Assembly (NCBI GenBank): GCA_017993715.1
Contig: JAGOME010000028.1
Coordinates: 1 to 50,382, forward strand
Length of the DNA stretch: 50,382 bases
Source of the DNA: Phycicoccus sp.
Lineage (GTDB): Bacteria > Actinomycetota > Actinomycetes > Actinomycetales > Dermatophilaceae
Direction of reading: 5' to 3'
This document shows, in pieces, positions 23,435-32,098 of this stretch. The notes beneath the pieces were generated by a model, which saw only the letters and a program-made list of their open reading frames with translations, was not told where the DNA came from and made no database searches. Each line of letters opens with the position of its first letter. The first letter of the stretch is position 1. Made by a program: the position numbers and the translations under genes.

Positions 23435-24874
23435 ATGGAAGACGTGTCCGAGCCCGACAGCCGCCCCGCACACCCCGACGCGCACCCGCAGGACCAGCCC
23501 GAGAGTCGCCGAGCTGAGCCGGGCACGCCCGTCTATGAGCACGCCTGGGAGGACGCCCTCGAGCCGCGCCACCTGATCAACCGCTGCGACGTGATCCTGC
23601 GCGTCGGCGCGACGATGCTCGCGTCCGGTACCGGCGCTCGGCGGGTCTCGGAGACAATGCGCCACGTCGCCCAGGCCCTCGACCTGGACAGCATCCGTGC
23701 CCGGATCTCCCTGACCGACATCGTCCTGACCGTCGAGCGTCGCGGCATCACCCGCACCCAGACCGCCCAGGTCCCCTCCCCCGGGGTCAACGCCGACCAG
23801 ATCGCCGCCCTGCAGGAGTTCGCGCGGGACCTGCCGACCCACGTCACGGTCGCCGAGGTCCAGGCTGGGCTCGACGACATTCTGCGGCGTCCCAAACGGT
23901 GGCCCGCGTGGGCGGCGCCACTCGGCGCCGGCGCCGCGTGTGCGGCATTCGCGCAACTCAACCACGCCCGACCTGTCGACATCGCCGCGGTCTTCGTCGC
24001 TGCGGCGCTGGGCCAACTCGTACGGCGGGCCCTGCATCGACGGCACCTCAACCAGTTGGCCTTGGCGTTCCTCAGCGCCGTGGTGGCCGCTCTCGTCTTC
24101 GTCGGCCTCACCTGGGTCGGCTACCGCCTGGCATCGCACAGTCCGGCGGTCCAGGACGCCGGACTCATCGCCTCGGTCCTGTTCCTCGTCCCGGGTTTCC
24201 CGCTCATGACCGCCGCCCTCGACCTCGCGCGGCTCGACCTCGACGCCGGCATCGCCCGGTTCACCTATGCCGCCTTGCTCACTTTCGCCGCGGGCTTCGG
24301 CGTCTGGAGCGTCGCGCAGTTCACCGGCCCGCATGCCGTGGCCGCGCTGCCCGTCGGCGCCCCCACGCCCGCAGCGATCGCCGCTCAGTCGCTCGCGAGC
24401 TTCATCGGGGTCTACGGGTTCGCGGTCATCTTCAATAGTCCCCCGACCGTCGCCCTGGTGTCTGGGCTCATCGCGAGCTTGGCCAACCCCGTCCGCCTCG
24501 AACTCCTCGTGCTGGACGTCCCTGCCCAGAATGCCGCCGCGATCGGCACGCTGCTCATCGGGCTCCTCGCCTGGCTGGCCGGACGGTACCTGCACCTGCC
24601 GCGCATCATCCTGTCGGTCCCGTCGGTCGTCATCATGATTCCGGGCATTGACGCCTTCCGGGCCCTGGTCTGGTTCAACGAGGGCCAGATCCTCGATGCC
24701 ATGCGGGCGGCCCTCACCGGCACGGTCACCGTGCTCGGCATGGCCGTTGGCCTCGTTGCGGCGCGAATGCTCACCGATGCGCAGTGGTCTTTCTCGACCC
24801 CGAATCCCCCCAGTTACACCGCATGGGTGCGACGCGTGGCTCCGCACGCGAGGCGCCGGACTCGGCGGCCCTGA
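23435..24874 (+). CDS. ThrE-family threonine/serine exporter
   Basis: Membrane exporter, 479 residues. The soluble N-terminal domain (ThrE_1) contains CDVILRVGATMLASGTGARRVSETM and ends near VAEVQAGLDDILRRPKRW. The rest is about ten hydrophobic helices, with the ThrE_2 part near the C-terminus (LHLPRIILSVPSVVIMIPGIDAFRAL). Corynebacterium ThrE, of similar length and order, exports threonine and serine. The ATG at 23435 is chosen because an upstream GTG at 23342 would place the cre-like operator region inside the gene; the ribosome-binding site is weak. Confidence 0.85.
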   Translation: MEDVSEPDSRPAHPDAHPQDQPESRRAEPGTPVYEHAWEDALEPRHLINRCDVILRVGATMLASGTGARRVSETMRHVAQALDLDSIRARISLTDIVLTVERRGITRTQTAQVPSPGVNADQIAALQEFARDLPTHVTVAEVQAGLDDILRRPKRWPAWAAPLGAGAACAAFAQLNHARPVDIAAVFVAAALGQLVRRALHRRHLNQLALAFLSAVVAALVFVGLTWVGYRLASHSPAVQDAGLIASVLFLVPGFPLMTAALDLARLDLDAGIARFTYAALLTFAAGFGVWSVAQFTGPHAVAALPVGAPTPAAIAAQSLASFIGVYGFAVIFNSPPTVALVSGLIASLANPVRLELLVLDVPAQNAAAIGTLLIGLLAWLAGRYLHLPRIILSVPSVVIMIPGIDAFRALVWFNEGQILDAMRAALTGTVTVLGMAVGLVAARMLTDAQWSFSTPNPPSYTAWVRRVAPHARRRTRRP

Positions 24875-24883
24875 CCCGGGTCA
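24872..24883. promoter_or_regulatory. 12-bp palindrome in the deoC promoter
   Basis: TGACCCGGGTCA is a perfect palindrome that begins on the stop codon of the ThrE gene and covers the -35 position of the deoC promoter (-10 at 24902). This makes it a candidate operator. Confidence 0.4.
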
Positions 24884-24901
24884 CGGCGGCGCCGATGACC
24901 C

Positions 24902-24907
24902 TAGACT
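24902..24907 (+). promoter_or_regulatory. -10 hexamer, leaderless deoC promoter
   Basis: TAGACT ends 6 bases before the ATG at 24914. Confidence 0.65.
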
Positions 24908-24913
24908 CGCCGG

Positions 24914-25906
24914 ATGAGCAGCACACCCACGGCCGTGGATCTCACGTCCCGCGCCCGTGACGTCCTCGGCGTCACCCGCCTGACGAACACCGCCCTGGTG
25001 GCCTGGATGCGGGGAGTCATCGGCGTTGACCAGGTCGGCTGTGACGCCCGAGCCGCCGCCCTGTCCACGCGCTCGATCAAGCAGGCGAGCAAGGCCTGGG
25101 CCATCGATACGGCGATCTCGATGATCGACCTGACCACGCTCGAGGGCAACGACACTCCCGCCAAGGTCCGCGGCCTGGCCGCCCGAGCCGCCCAGCCGGA
25201 CCCCAGCGATCCACGCACCCCGCACACTGCGGCGGTCTGCGTCTATGGCGACCTTGTTGCGGTCGCCAAAGAAGCCCTGGGAGACAGCGACGTCAAGGTC
25301 GCCGCGGTCGCCACCGCGTTCCCGAGCGGCCGCGCCGGCCGCGCCGTCAAGCTCGCCGACGTCCGGTTTGCGGTCGAGGCCGGGGCGGATGAGATCGACA
25401 TGGTCATCGATCGCGGGGCCTTTCTCTCCGGCGACTATCTCACCGTCTTCGAGGAGATCGCGGCCACCAAGGAGGCCTGCGGTGGCGCCCGTCTCAAGGT
25501 CATCCTCGAGACCGGCGAACTGGCAACCTATGACCACGTGCGGCGCGCCTCGTGGCTGGGCATGCTCGCCGGGGCTGACTTCATCAAGACCTCGACGGGC
25601 AAGATCTCGCCCGCCGCTACCCTGCCCGTCACCCTGACCATGCTCGAGGCAGTTCGCGACTGGCGCGCGCTCACGGGCGAGCAGATCGGGGTCAAGCCGG
25701 CGGGCGGCATTCGCACCACCAAGGACGCCATGAAGTACCTGGTCACGGTCAACGAGATCGCCGGGCCTGACTGGCTCGACCCGTTCTGGTTCCGCTTCGG
25801 CGCCTCCAGCCTGCTCAACGACCTGATCCTCCAGCGACAGCGGCTTGCGACCGGCGCCTACTCCGGCGCCGACTACGTCGCCGACGACGCCCCCAGCGGC
25901 TACTGA
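24914..25906 (+). CDS. deoC: Deoxyribose-phosphate aldolase
   Basis: Cleaves 2-deoxyribose 5-phosphate to acetaldehyde and glyceraldehyde 3-phosphate; cytosolic, 330 residues. This is the longer DeoC type (like E. coli at 259 residues with N-terminal and loop extensions). The Schiff-base lysine is Lys 225 in ADFIKTSTGK, the second catalytic lysine is in GVKPAGGIRT, and the early Asp is in IDLTTLEG. The gene starts leaderless from its own promoter, and two aldehyde dehydrogenase-family genes follow at 17 and 1 bases, so acetaldehyde would be oxidised by the next product. Confidence 0.95.
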   Translation: MSSTPTAVDLTSRARDVLGVTRLTNTALVAWMRGVIGVDQVGCDARAAALSTRSIKQASKAWAIDTAISMIDLTTLEGNDTPAKVRGLAARAAQPDPSDPRTPHTAAVCVYGDLVAVAKEALGDSDVKVAAVATAFPSGRAGRAVKLADVRFAVEAGADEIDMVIDRGAFLSGDYLTVFEEIAATKEACGGARLKVILETGELATYDHVRRASWLGMLAGADFIKTSTGKISPAATLPVTLTMLEAVRDWRALTGEQIGVKPAGGIRTTKDAMKYLVTVNEIAGPDWLDPFWFRFGASSLLNDLILQRQRLATGAYSGADYVADDAPSGY

Positions 25907-25923
25907 CCCGGCAAGGAGCACCG

Positions 25924-27372
25924 ATGCCTCATTTCGACTATGCACCAGCCCCGGAGTCCCGGGCCGTCGTCGACATCGCCAGCCACTACGGCCTGTTCAT
26001 CGGTGGGCGGTTTGTCGACGGATCCGGGGACGGCTCCTTCACGACGATCAACCCGGCGACCGAGGAGCGGCTGGCCGAGGTCACCCAGGCCTCGAGCACG
26101 GATGTCGACGCCGCCGTCCGGGCCGCCCGCACGGCATACACGCGGGTCTGGTCGCGGATGAGCGGATCCGATCGGGGCAAGTACCTCTACCGGATCGCCC
26201 GGATCATCCAGGAGCGCGCCCGCGAGCTCGCCGTCCTGGAGACCCTCGACAACGGCAAGCCAATCAAGGAGTCCCGGGACGTCGATATCCCGCTCGTGGC
26301 GGCACATTTCTTCTACCACGCGGGGTGGGCCGACAAGCTCGAATTCGCTTCTCTGGGAACCGATCCCCGCCCCATCGGTGTCGTTGGCCAGGTCATTCCC
26401 TGGAACTTCCCGCTCCTCATGCTGGCCTGGAAGATCGCCCCAGCGCTCGCCTGCGGCAACACCGTCGTCCTCAAGCCGGCCGAGACCACCCCGCTCACGG
26501 CCCTGCTCTTCGCGCAGATCTGTCAGGAGGCAGATCTACCTCCAGGCGTGGTCAACATCGTCACCGGTGACGCCTCGACCGGCCAGGCGATCGTCGACCA
26601 TCCGGGCATCGACAAACTGGCGTTCACCGGCTCAACCGTGGTCGGCAAGATGATTGCCCGCTCGATCGCCGGCACCCGTAAGACCGCCACCCTCGAACTC
26701 GGCGGCAAGGGCGCCAACATCGTCTTCGACGACGCGCCGATAGACCAGGCTGTCGAGGGCATCGTCAACGGCATCTTCTTCAACCAGGGGCAGGTGTGCT
26801 GTGCCGGGAGCCGGATCCTGGTGCAGGAGACCATCGCCGACGAGCTCGACGAGCGCCTCAAGCGGCGCCTGCAGACCCTGCGGGTCGGGGACCCCATGGA
26901 CAAGAACACCGATGTCGGCGCCATCAACAGCCGGGCCCAGCTGGACCGGATCGAGGCCCTCGCAGCCGTCGGCGAGCAGGAGGGCGCCGACCGCTGGGAC
27001 TCCGGTTGTCCCCTGCCGCAGAACGGTTTTTGGTTCCGACCGACCATCTTCTCGGGCGTGAGTCAGTCCCACCGCATCGCTCAGGAGGAGATCTTCGGGC
27101 CGGTCGTGTCAGTGCTGACATTCCGCACCCCCGGCGAAGCGGTCGCCAAGGCCAACAACACCCCCTACGGGCTGTCCGCCGGGATCTGGACGGAGAAGGG
27201 CAGCCGCATTCTCTGGATGGCCGACCAGCTCCGAGCTGGAGTCGTGTGGGCCAACACCTTCAACCGCTTCGACCCCACGTCGCCGTTCGGCGGGTACAAG
27301 GAGTCCGGCTATGGCCGTGAGGGCGGCCGACACGGCCTCGCCGCCTATGTCCACACCGGAGCGGAGGCCTGA
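25924..27372 (+). CDS. Aldehyde dehydrogenase (NAD(P)+), probably acetaldehyde-oxidising
   Basis: 482 residues, full length for the family. Cofactor binding and catalysis are intact: [30 protein letters not shown], the general base Glu 258 in LELGGK, and the catalytic Cys 292 in [18 protein letters not shown] lies six bases before the ATG. As the second gene after deoC it most likely converts the acetaldehyde released there to acetate; the substrate is inferred from position. Confidence 0.93.
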   Translation: MPHFDYAPAPESRAVVDIASHYGLFIGGRFVDGSGDGSFTTINPATEERLAEVTQASSTDVDAAVRAARTAYTRVWSRMSGSDRGKYLYRIARIIQERARELAVLETLDNGKPIKESRDVDIPLVAAHFFYHAGWADKLEFASLGTDPRPIGVVGQVIPWNFPLLMLAWKIAPALACGNTVVLKPAETTPLTALLFAQICQEADLPPGVVNIVTGDASTGQAIVDHPGIDKLAFTGSTVVGKMIARSIAGTRKTATLELGGKGANIVFDDAPIDQAVEGIVNGIFFNQGQVCCAGSRILVQETIADELDERLKRRLQTLRVGDPMDKNTDVGAINSRAQLDRIEALAAVGEQEGADRWDSGCPLPQNGFWFRPTIFSGVSQSHRIAQEEIFGPVVSVLTFRTPGEAVAKANNTPYGLSAGIWTEKGSRILWMADQLRAGVVWANTFNRFDPTSPFGGYKESGYGREGGRHGLAAYVHTGAEA

Positions 27373-27373
27373 G

Positions 27374-28282
27374 ATGGCGGAACGAGTCGACGTGCGCAAG
27401 ACCTACAAGCTCTACATCGGTGGCGCATTCCCCCGCTCCGAGTCCGGCCGGTCATACGCGGTGTATGCCGCGCCGAGCCGCCCCGGAGCCAGGCCGCGGC
27501 TTCTGGCCAACGCCGCGCAGGGCTCCCGCAAGGACGCGCGCGACGCGGTGGTGGCGGCGCGCAAAGCCCAGGCTGGATGGGCTGGAGCGACGGCCTACAA
27601 CCGCGGCCAGGTGCTCTACCGGGTCGCGGAGGTCATGGAGGGTCGCCGCGAGCAGTTGGTCGCCGACGTCCGCGCGGCAGAAGGCCTGAGCCCGTCAAGG
27701 TCGAATGCCGTTGTGTCCCAGGCCATTGATCGCTGGGTGTGGTACGCCGGATGGGCCGATAAATATCCCCAGATCCTCGGGGGGCTCAACCCCGTCGCCG
27801 GGCCCTACTTCGATATCTCGGCCCCTGAGCCCACTGGGGTCGTCGCCGCCCTGGCCCCGCAAGAGTCCAGCCTCCTCGGACTCGTGAGCATCGTGGCCCC
27901 GATCATCGTGTCCGGCAACACCTGCGTCGTCATCGCCAGTGAGGAGCGACCGCTCCCGGCCGTCGACCTCGCCGAGTGCCTGGCCACGTCCGACGTGCCC
28001 GCAGGCGTCGTCAACCTGATCACCGGTCGGGTCGCGGAGATCGCCCCCTGGCTCGCGTCCCATCGGGACGTCAACGCCATCGATCTCACCGGCGCGGCGC
28101 AGGCTCACGACGTGGTGTGGGGCGAGCTCGAGTCCGCAGCGGCCGACAATCTCAAGCGAGTGTTGCGGCCCGCGGGCCAGGGGACCGAGGCGGTCGAGCC
28201 CGATTTCGGCCCCACCCCGGACCTGGCGCGGCTGACGGCATTCCTGGAAACCAAGACGGTGTGGCACCCCAAGGGCCGATGA
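27374..28282 (+). CDS. Short aldehyde dehydrogenase-family protein lacking the catalytic domain
   Basis: 302 residues. It aligns with the N-terminal two thirds of aldehyde dehydrogenases (YIGGAFPRSESGRSY, then PEPTGVVAALAPQESSLLGLVSIVAPIIVSGNT), but where the Glu-LGGK motif should be it has ESAAADNLKRV, and it ends without the catalytic Cys segment. The frame is clean with normal codon use and its stop overlaps the next start, so it is not a fresh frameshift or pseudogene. It may be a partner or regulator of the complete enzyme made from the same operon. Confidence 0.85.
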   Translation: MAERVDVRKTYKLYIGGAFPRSESGRSYAVYAAPSRPGARPRLLANAAQGSRKDARDAVVAARKAQAGWAGATAYNRGQVLYRVAEVMEGRREQLVADVRAAEGLSPSRSNAVVSQAIDRWVWYAGWADKYPQILGGLNPVAGPYFDISAPEPTGVVAALAPQESSLLGLVSIVAPIIVSGNTCVVIASEERPLPAVDLAECLATSDVPAGVVNLITGRVAEIAPWLASHRDVNAIDLTGAAQAHDVVWGELESAAADNLKRVLRPAGQGTEAVEPDFGPTPDLARLTAFLETKTVWHPKGR

Positions 28283-28917
28283 ACCGTCGCACCACCGCGG
28301 CCACCGGGCGCGCCCGGGTCGTGGTGCTCGCGGGGCCGAGCGGGTCGGGCAAGTCGCGCCTGGCTTTCCGGCTCAGCGCCACCCACGGCTGGCCGATCCT
28401 GCGGCTCGACGACTTCTATCGCGACGGCGACGATCCCGACCTGCCCTGCGACGACGTGCTCGGCATTGCGGACTGGGACGATCCCGCTTCCTGGAGGGGG
28501 TCCGACGCGGTGGCCGCCCTCGTGGCCCTCGTCGACACCTGCCACACCGTGGTGCCGGACTACGACATCTCGATCTCACGGGCGGTCGGGCAGTCGACCA
28601 TCTCTCGCGAGCCAGCCGATCTGATTCTGGCGGAAGGGATCTTCGCGGCCGAGATCATCGCGGCTCTTCAGGCAGCGGGGGTGCTGCACAGCGCATGGGT
28701 GATCCGTCAGCCCACCGCCTTGACCTTCGTGCGCCGCCTCGTCAGGGACCTGGCCGAACACCGCAAACCACCCTTGGTCCTCGTGCGTCGGGGGTGGGCG
28801 CTGGCGCGCGCCGAGGAGTCCGTCGTGCGGCGCCAGGTCGCTCTGGGCGGCAATCCGGCCCGCCCTGCCGAGGTGGAGTCGGCGTTCGCGGCCGTCGAGG
28901 GCCGTCCCCACCCATGA
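28279..28917 (+). CDS. Uridine kinase-like P-loop protein
   Basis: 212 residues. A Walker A loop GPSGSGKS lies near residue 19, followed by LRLDDFYRDGDD, the pattern of the uridine kinase/phosphoribulokinase group, and a middle PDYDISIS; the segment ADLILAEGIFAAEII resembles their Walker B region. It could phosphorylate a nucleoside, which would fit the operon, but substrate residues cannot be identified. The start overlaps the stop of the short dehydrogenase as ATGA, so it belongs to the deoC operon. Confidence 0.75.
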   Translation: MNRRTTAATGRARVVVLAGPSGSGKSRLAFRLSATHGWPILRLDDFYRDGDDPDLPCDDVLGIADWDDPASWRGSDAVAALVALVDTCHTVVPDYDISISRAVGQSTISREPADLILAEGIFAAEIIAALQAAGVLHSAWVIRQPTALTFVRRLVRDLAEHRKPPLVLVRRGWALARAEESVVRRQVALGGNPARPAEVESAFAAVEGRPHP

Positions 28918-28960
28918 TGCTGACGGCCCTACGAGGACGGGCCTGCGCGGGCTTCTCGGT

Positions 28961-28966
28961 TAGGGT
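28961..28966 (+). promoter_or_regulatory. -10 hexamer in front of a nine-codon leader ORF
   Basis: TAGGGT ends 6 bases before the ATG at 28973, the same spacing as the leaderless genes of this window. Confidence 0.6.
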
Positions 28967-28972
28967 CGGCCC

Positions 28973-29002
28973 ATGAACGAGGACCGGGGGCGGTGGCGAT
29001 GA
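28973..29002 (+). CDS. Nine-residue leader ORF coupled to the next gene
   Basis: ATG AAC GAG GAC CGG GGG CGG TGG CGA TGA encodes MNEDRGRWR. It begins exactly where a leaderless transcript should start, and its TGA overlaps the next ATG as ATGA (28999-29002). Translation of the downstream membrane protein may therefore depend on ribosomes terminating here. Attenuation by the two Trp/Arg-rich codons at the end is conceivable but nothing else in the region supports it. Confidence 0.45.
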   Translation: MNEDRGRWR

Positions 29003-30195
29003 GTCAGGACTGGGTCGCGCCGGGCAGTCAGCCGCCGCGGCAGGACCCTGGTCCGGGATCGCAACCCATCCCGCCCGGGACGGGCCACCCACCGCCGCAG
29101 GTCCCACCGGCCTCCCCGACCGACGCGACATACCCCCCCGGTCCGACCGGCCCATCACCCGTCGGACCCATGGCGGGCAGCTACCCTGGAATGCCGTCGC
29201 CGACCGCGTGGGCCCACGCCATGCCGGCGCAGCCGGGCATCATTGCGCTCCGCCCGCTGCTGCTCGGCGACATCTTCCGGGGCGTGACCAAGATGGTGCG
29301 CGGCAACCCTGCGGCCACGATCGGGCTGGCGTTCCTCACGAGTCTGGTGTTCCTGACCCCGACGACCGTCCTCGCGGCCTGGCTCGGCGGACAGGTGGAC
29401 CTGACCGCAATGGAGGGCAGCGGCGGGGATGTCTTGGGGGAGATCACTCTGGGCTCGATGTCCAGCGTGCTGCCCTCCCTGGCCACAAGCCTGGCGTCGG
29501 TGCTGCTTGCCGGGTTCCTGGCCTGGATCACCGGTCAGGCCGTCCTGGGACGCAAAGTCACGCCGGCACAGACCTGGGCGGGGACGCGGGGTGCGCTGCT
29601 GCGCCTCATCGGCGCCACCGCGCTCATTGCCAGCGCGCTGACCGTCGTCCTCGCCGTCCTCCTCGTCCTGCCCGTCCTCTGGCTCGCCATCGGACAGCCA
29701 TCCGGCGGTGAGCTGGCGCTGGCCGTCATTGTCCTCATCGTCGCCGTGATCGCCACCCTCGTGCTGGTTCTGTGGCTCTCGGTGCGCCTCGCCTTCGTCA
29801 ACCCCGTCATCGTCCTGGAGAGCGCGGGGATCTCGGCCGCACTGCGGCGCAGCTGGCGGCTGTCCAGCGGGACGCAGTTCTGGCGGATCCTCGGGATCCG
29901 CCTCCTGGTGTCGTTCATCGTCGGAGCGGCCGCGTCGCTGCTCACCTTCCCCTTGTCGCTGATCGCCATGGCCATCGTCTTCGGCACCGGAGCCGTCGAT
30001 CAGATGTACCTCTGGCAGGCCATCCTCAACGGGGTCAGCGGCCTGATCGCCGCCAGCTTGACGACACCGTTCACGGCCGGGGTCGATGCGCTGCTCTATG
30101 TCGACCAGCGCATCCGGCGCGAGGGCCTCGACGTCCAACTGATCGAGCAAACGCAGCAGGCTCTGGCCTCACCATGGGCGGTGCCGACCCGGTGA
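28999..30195 (+). CDS. Multi-span membrane protein with proline-rich N-terminus
   Basis: 398 residues. The first 75 or so are rich in Pro, Gly and Gln and probably cytoplasmic and disordered. Then RPLLLGDIFRGVTKMVRGNP, a signature seen at the start of actinobacterial membrane proteins related to the glycerophosphodiesterase membrane domain, is followed by about six helices. The ATG at 28999 has GGGGG eight bases upstream and overlaps the leader ORF stop; a GTG two codons earlier is an alternative. It heads the DUF4129-DUF4350-MoxR-DUF58 operon. Function unknown. Confidence 0.75.
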   Translation: MSQDWVAPGSQPPRQDPGPGSQPIPPGTGHPPPQVPPASPTDATYPPGPTGPSPVGPMAGSYPGMPSPTAWAHAMPAQPGIIALRPLLLGDIFRGVTKMVRGNPAATIGLAFLTSLVFLTPTTVLAAWLGGQVDLTAMEGSGGDVLGEITLGSMSSVLPSLATSLASVLLAGFLAWITGQAVLGRKVTPAQTWAGTRGALLRLIGATALIASALTVVLAVLLVLPVLWLAIGQPSGGELALAVIVLIVAVIATLVLVLWLSVRLAFVNPVIVLESAGISAALRRSWRLSSGTQFWRILGIRLLVSFIVGAAASLLTFPLSLIAMAIVFGTGAVDQMYLWQAILNGVSGLIAASLTTPFTAGVDALLYVDQRIRREGLDVQLIEQTQQALASPWAVPTR

Positions 30196-30833
30196 TCCAC
30201 GCCGAGCCCGGGCCACCGCTCACCCCGAGCTCACCGGAGGCCCAACGATGGCTCCAGGAGGAGCTCGACAAGGCCATCTACCAGAATGAGCCGAGCCTGA
30301 GCGAGCGGATCTCGCAGTGGCTGCGGGAGTTGCTGCAGGGCACCGATGGCGGGTTCACCGGCCCGAGCTGGTTGTTCCCTGTCGTCGTGGCGGTGCTCGT
30401 CGTCGTCGTGGTCGCGATCCTCTTGCTCGTCGTGCGCCGCGATCGCCGTGCGCGCGCAAGCCGGTCCGGAGTCGTCCTGGACGAGGTCGGCCTCAGCGCT
30501 GCCGACCTCGCCCGACGGGCTCGCAGCCACGCGGACCGCGGCGACTGGAATGCCGCCCTGCTCGATGCCTTCCGCGCCCTGGTCGCCCGCTCAGCGGAGC
30601 GCACTCTGCTCGGCGAGGCTCCCTCCCTGACCGCCCATGAGGCTGCCGCCCAGCTGACTCCAGTGTTCCCCGCCGACGCAGATCGGCTTGCTCGGGCCGC
30701 TCGGGCCTTTGACGACGTGCGTTACGGGGGTCGGTCTGCGGGGCAGAGCGCGGCCCTGGAGATGATCGCGTTCCAGGCCGAGCTCGACAAGGCTGTGCCA
30801 GTCCTCCCTGATCTGGCCGGGACAACCCGATGA
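30192..30833 (+). CDS. DUF4129-domain membrane protein
   Basis: 213 residues with one central membrane helix (WLFPVVVAVLVVVVVAILLLVV). The C-terminal cytoplasmic part is the DUF4129-type helical domain, LARRARSHADRGDWNAALLDAFRALVARSAERTLL. The GTG at 30192 overlaps the previous stop as GTGA; an ATG 18 bases earlier is also possible. DUF4129 domains accompany MoxR/DUF58 and transglutaminase-like genes across actinobacteria. Biochemical role unknown. Confidence 0.75.
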   Translation: MIHAEPGPPLTPSSPEAQRWLQEELDKAIYQNEPSLSERISQWLRELLQGTDGGFTGPSWLFPVVVAVLVVVVVAILLLVVRRDRRARASRSGVVLDEVGLSAADLARRARSHADRGDWNAALLDAFRALVARSAERTLLGEAPSLTAHEAAAQLTPVFPADADRLARAARAFDDVRYGGRSAGQSAALEMIAFQAELDKAVPVLPDLAGTTR

Positions 30834-32098
30834 GCCCACTCTCAGCGGCTGTGGCCCCACGGGGAGCCACCCCCCCGCCGCCCACCAGCCCCGTGGGCGA
30901 TCAGGCTGGCGCTGCCCATCGACGGTCACGGTGGCGACGGTGGCGCCCCAAGATCCTGGTCGCTGGCGCGGTCGCTTTCGGCCTCGCTGTGCTGATCGCG
31001 GTCGCCCTGGCCCAGTCGGCTCCACCGAGCCCGTTGGAACCGACGAGCGCGGACAAGACAGGAGCGCGGGCCCTGGTCGAGGTGCTGGGCGACCATGGCG
31101 TCGACGTTCAGGTCGTGCGCACCCTGACTGACGCCCAGAGGGCCGTGCGGGTCGCGTCCGGCCCCACCACCGTGGTCATTGCGGACCCGACCAATCTGCC
31201 GCCCCCGGCGTTGGACTGGCTGCTCAAGGACGTGTACCGCGACCTCGACCGACTGGTGGTCCTCGATCCTTCCCAGGAGGCCCTGGACCTCGCCGACCTT
31301 CCCGTCCAGTCATTGGTCGGCCAGGCACCACTCGGACGGCCACGCTGCGACAGCCCGCTGATTGAGTCCGGCGATGAGGTGAGTACGTGGACGACGAGCC
31401 GCTTCGTGGCCGCCGACGACCAACAGGCCACGCTGTGCTTCCCGCTCGACAGCGGCGAAGGCCAGCCCGAGGACTGGAGTCACGGGGCCGGTCTGGCCAT
31501 CACCCACGCTCCTGACGCCCCGGACATAGAGGTCGTCCTCGTCGGCTTCGGCGCGTCCTGGTCCAACCAGGAGATCGCCGACGACGCGCATGCGGGGATC
31601 GCCATCCGCACCCTCGGATCGACACCGAGCCTGATCTGGTACCAGCCGGGACTGAGCGACGCGGCCGACTACGCCGACTCCGCTGGCAGTGGGTGGCCTG
31701 GCTGGGTCGGTCCCGTGTCGAGCCTGATCGCCGCGGCCTTCGTTCTCTTCGCCCTGGCCATCGGACGCCGCCTCGGCCCCCCTGTCGCCGAACCCCTTCC
31801 GGTGCTCGTCCCGGCGGCGGAGATCACAACCAGCCGCGGCCGGATGTACCTGCGCACCAACGACCGAGGCCGATCGGCGCGCATCCTCCAGGACGCGAGC
31901 AAACGCCGGTTGGCCGCCCGGCTCGGTGTCCCCCGGGGCGCGTCGGGCGATCAACTGGTCGCCGCCGTCGCTGGGGCCACCGGCCTCATGCCCGCCGGTG
32001 TGGCTGAATTGCTCTTCGGCCCGCCGCCCCCCGACGACGCCGCGCTGATCGACCTCGCCCAGCAGCTGACCAACCTCGAGGAGAGGGTCCGAGCATGA
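30830..32098 (+). CDS. DUF4350-domain membrane protein
   Basis: 422 residues. An N-terminal helix near residues 40-60 is followed by an external domain containing TSADKTGARALVEVLGDHGVDVQVVRT, the DUF4350 hallmark related to ABC-type gliding/auxiliary proteins. A second helix (WVGPVSSLIAAAFVLFALAIG) and a cytoplasmic tail come after it. Start and stop overlap the neighbours as ATGA at both ends. Conserved in MoxR/DUF58 operons; role unknown. Confidence 0.8.
   Translation: MSPLSAAVAPRGATPPPPTSPVGDQAGAAHRRSRWRRWRPKILVAGAVAFGLAVLIAVALAQSAPPSPLEPTSADKTGARALVEVLGDHGVDVQVVRTLTDAQRAVRVASGPTTVVIADPTNLPPPALDWLLKDVYRDLDRLVVLDPSQEALDLADLPVQSLVGQAPLGRPRCDSPLIESGDEVSTWTTSRFVAADDQQATLCFPLDSGEGQPEDWSHGAGLAITHAPDAPDIEVVLVGFGASWSNQEIADDAHAGIAIRTLGSTPSLIWYQPGLSDAADYADSAGSGWPGWVGPVSSLIAAAFVLFALAIGRRLGPPVAEPLPVLVPAAEITTSRGRMYLRTNDRGRSARILQDASKRRLAARLGVPRGASGDQLVAAVAGATGLMPAGVAELLFGPPPPDDAALIDLAQQLTNLEERVRA

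Noticed and set aside
23354-24847. 497-codon minus-strand frame antisense to the ThrE exporter
   Set aside because: Composition is Arg/Gly/Asp-rich without hydrophobic pattern; the plus-strand frame encodes clear ThrE domains and membrane helices.
27374-28282. Frameshifted or truncated aldehyde dehydrogenase pseudogene
   Set aside because: I looked for the missing catalytic Cys segment in other frames downstream and instead found a distinct P-loop kinase starting with an ATGA overlap; codon use stays normal throughout.
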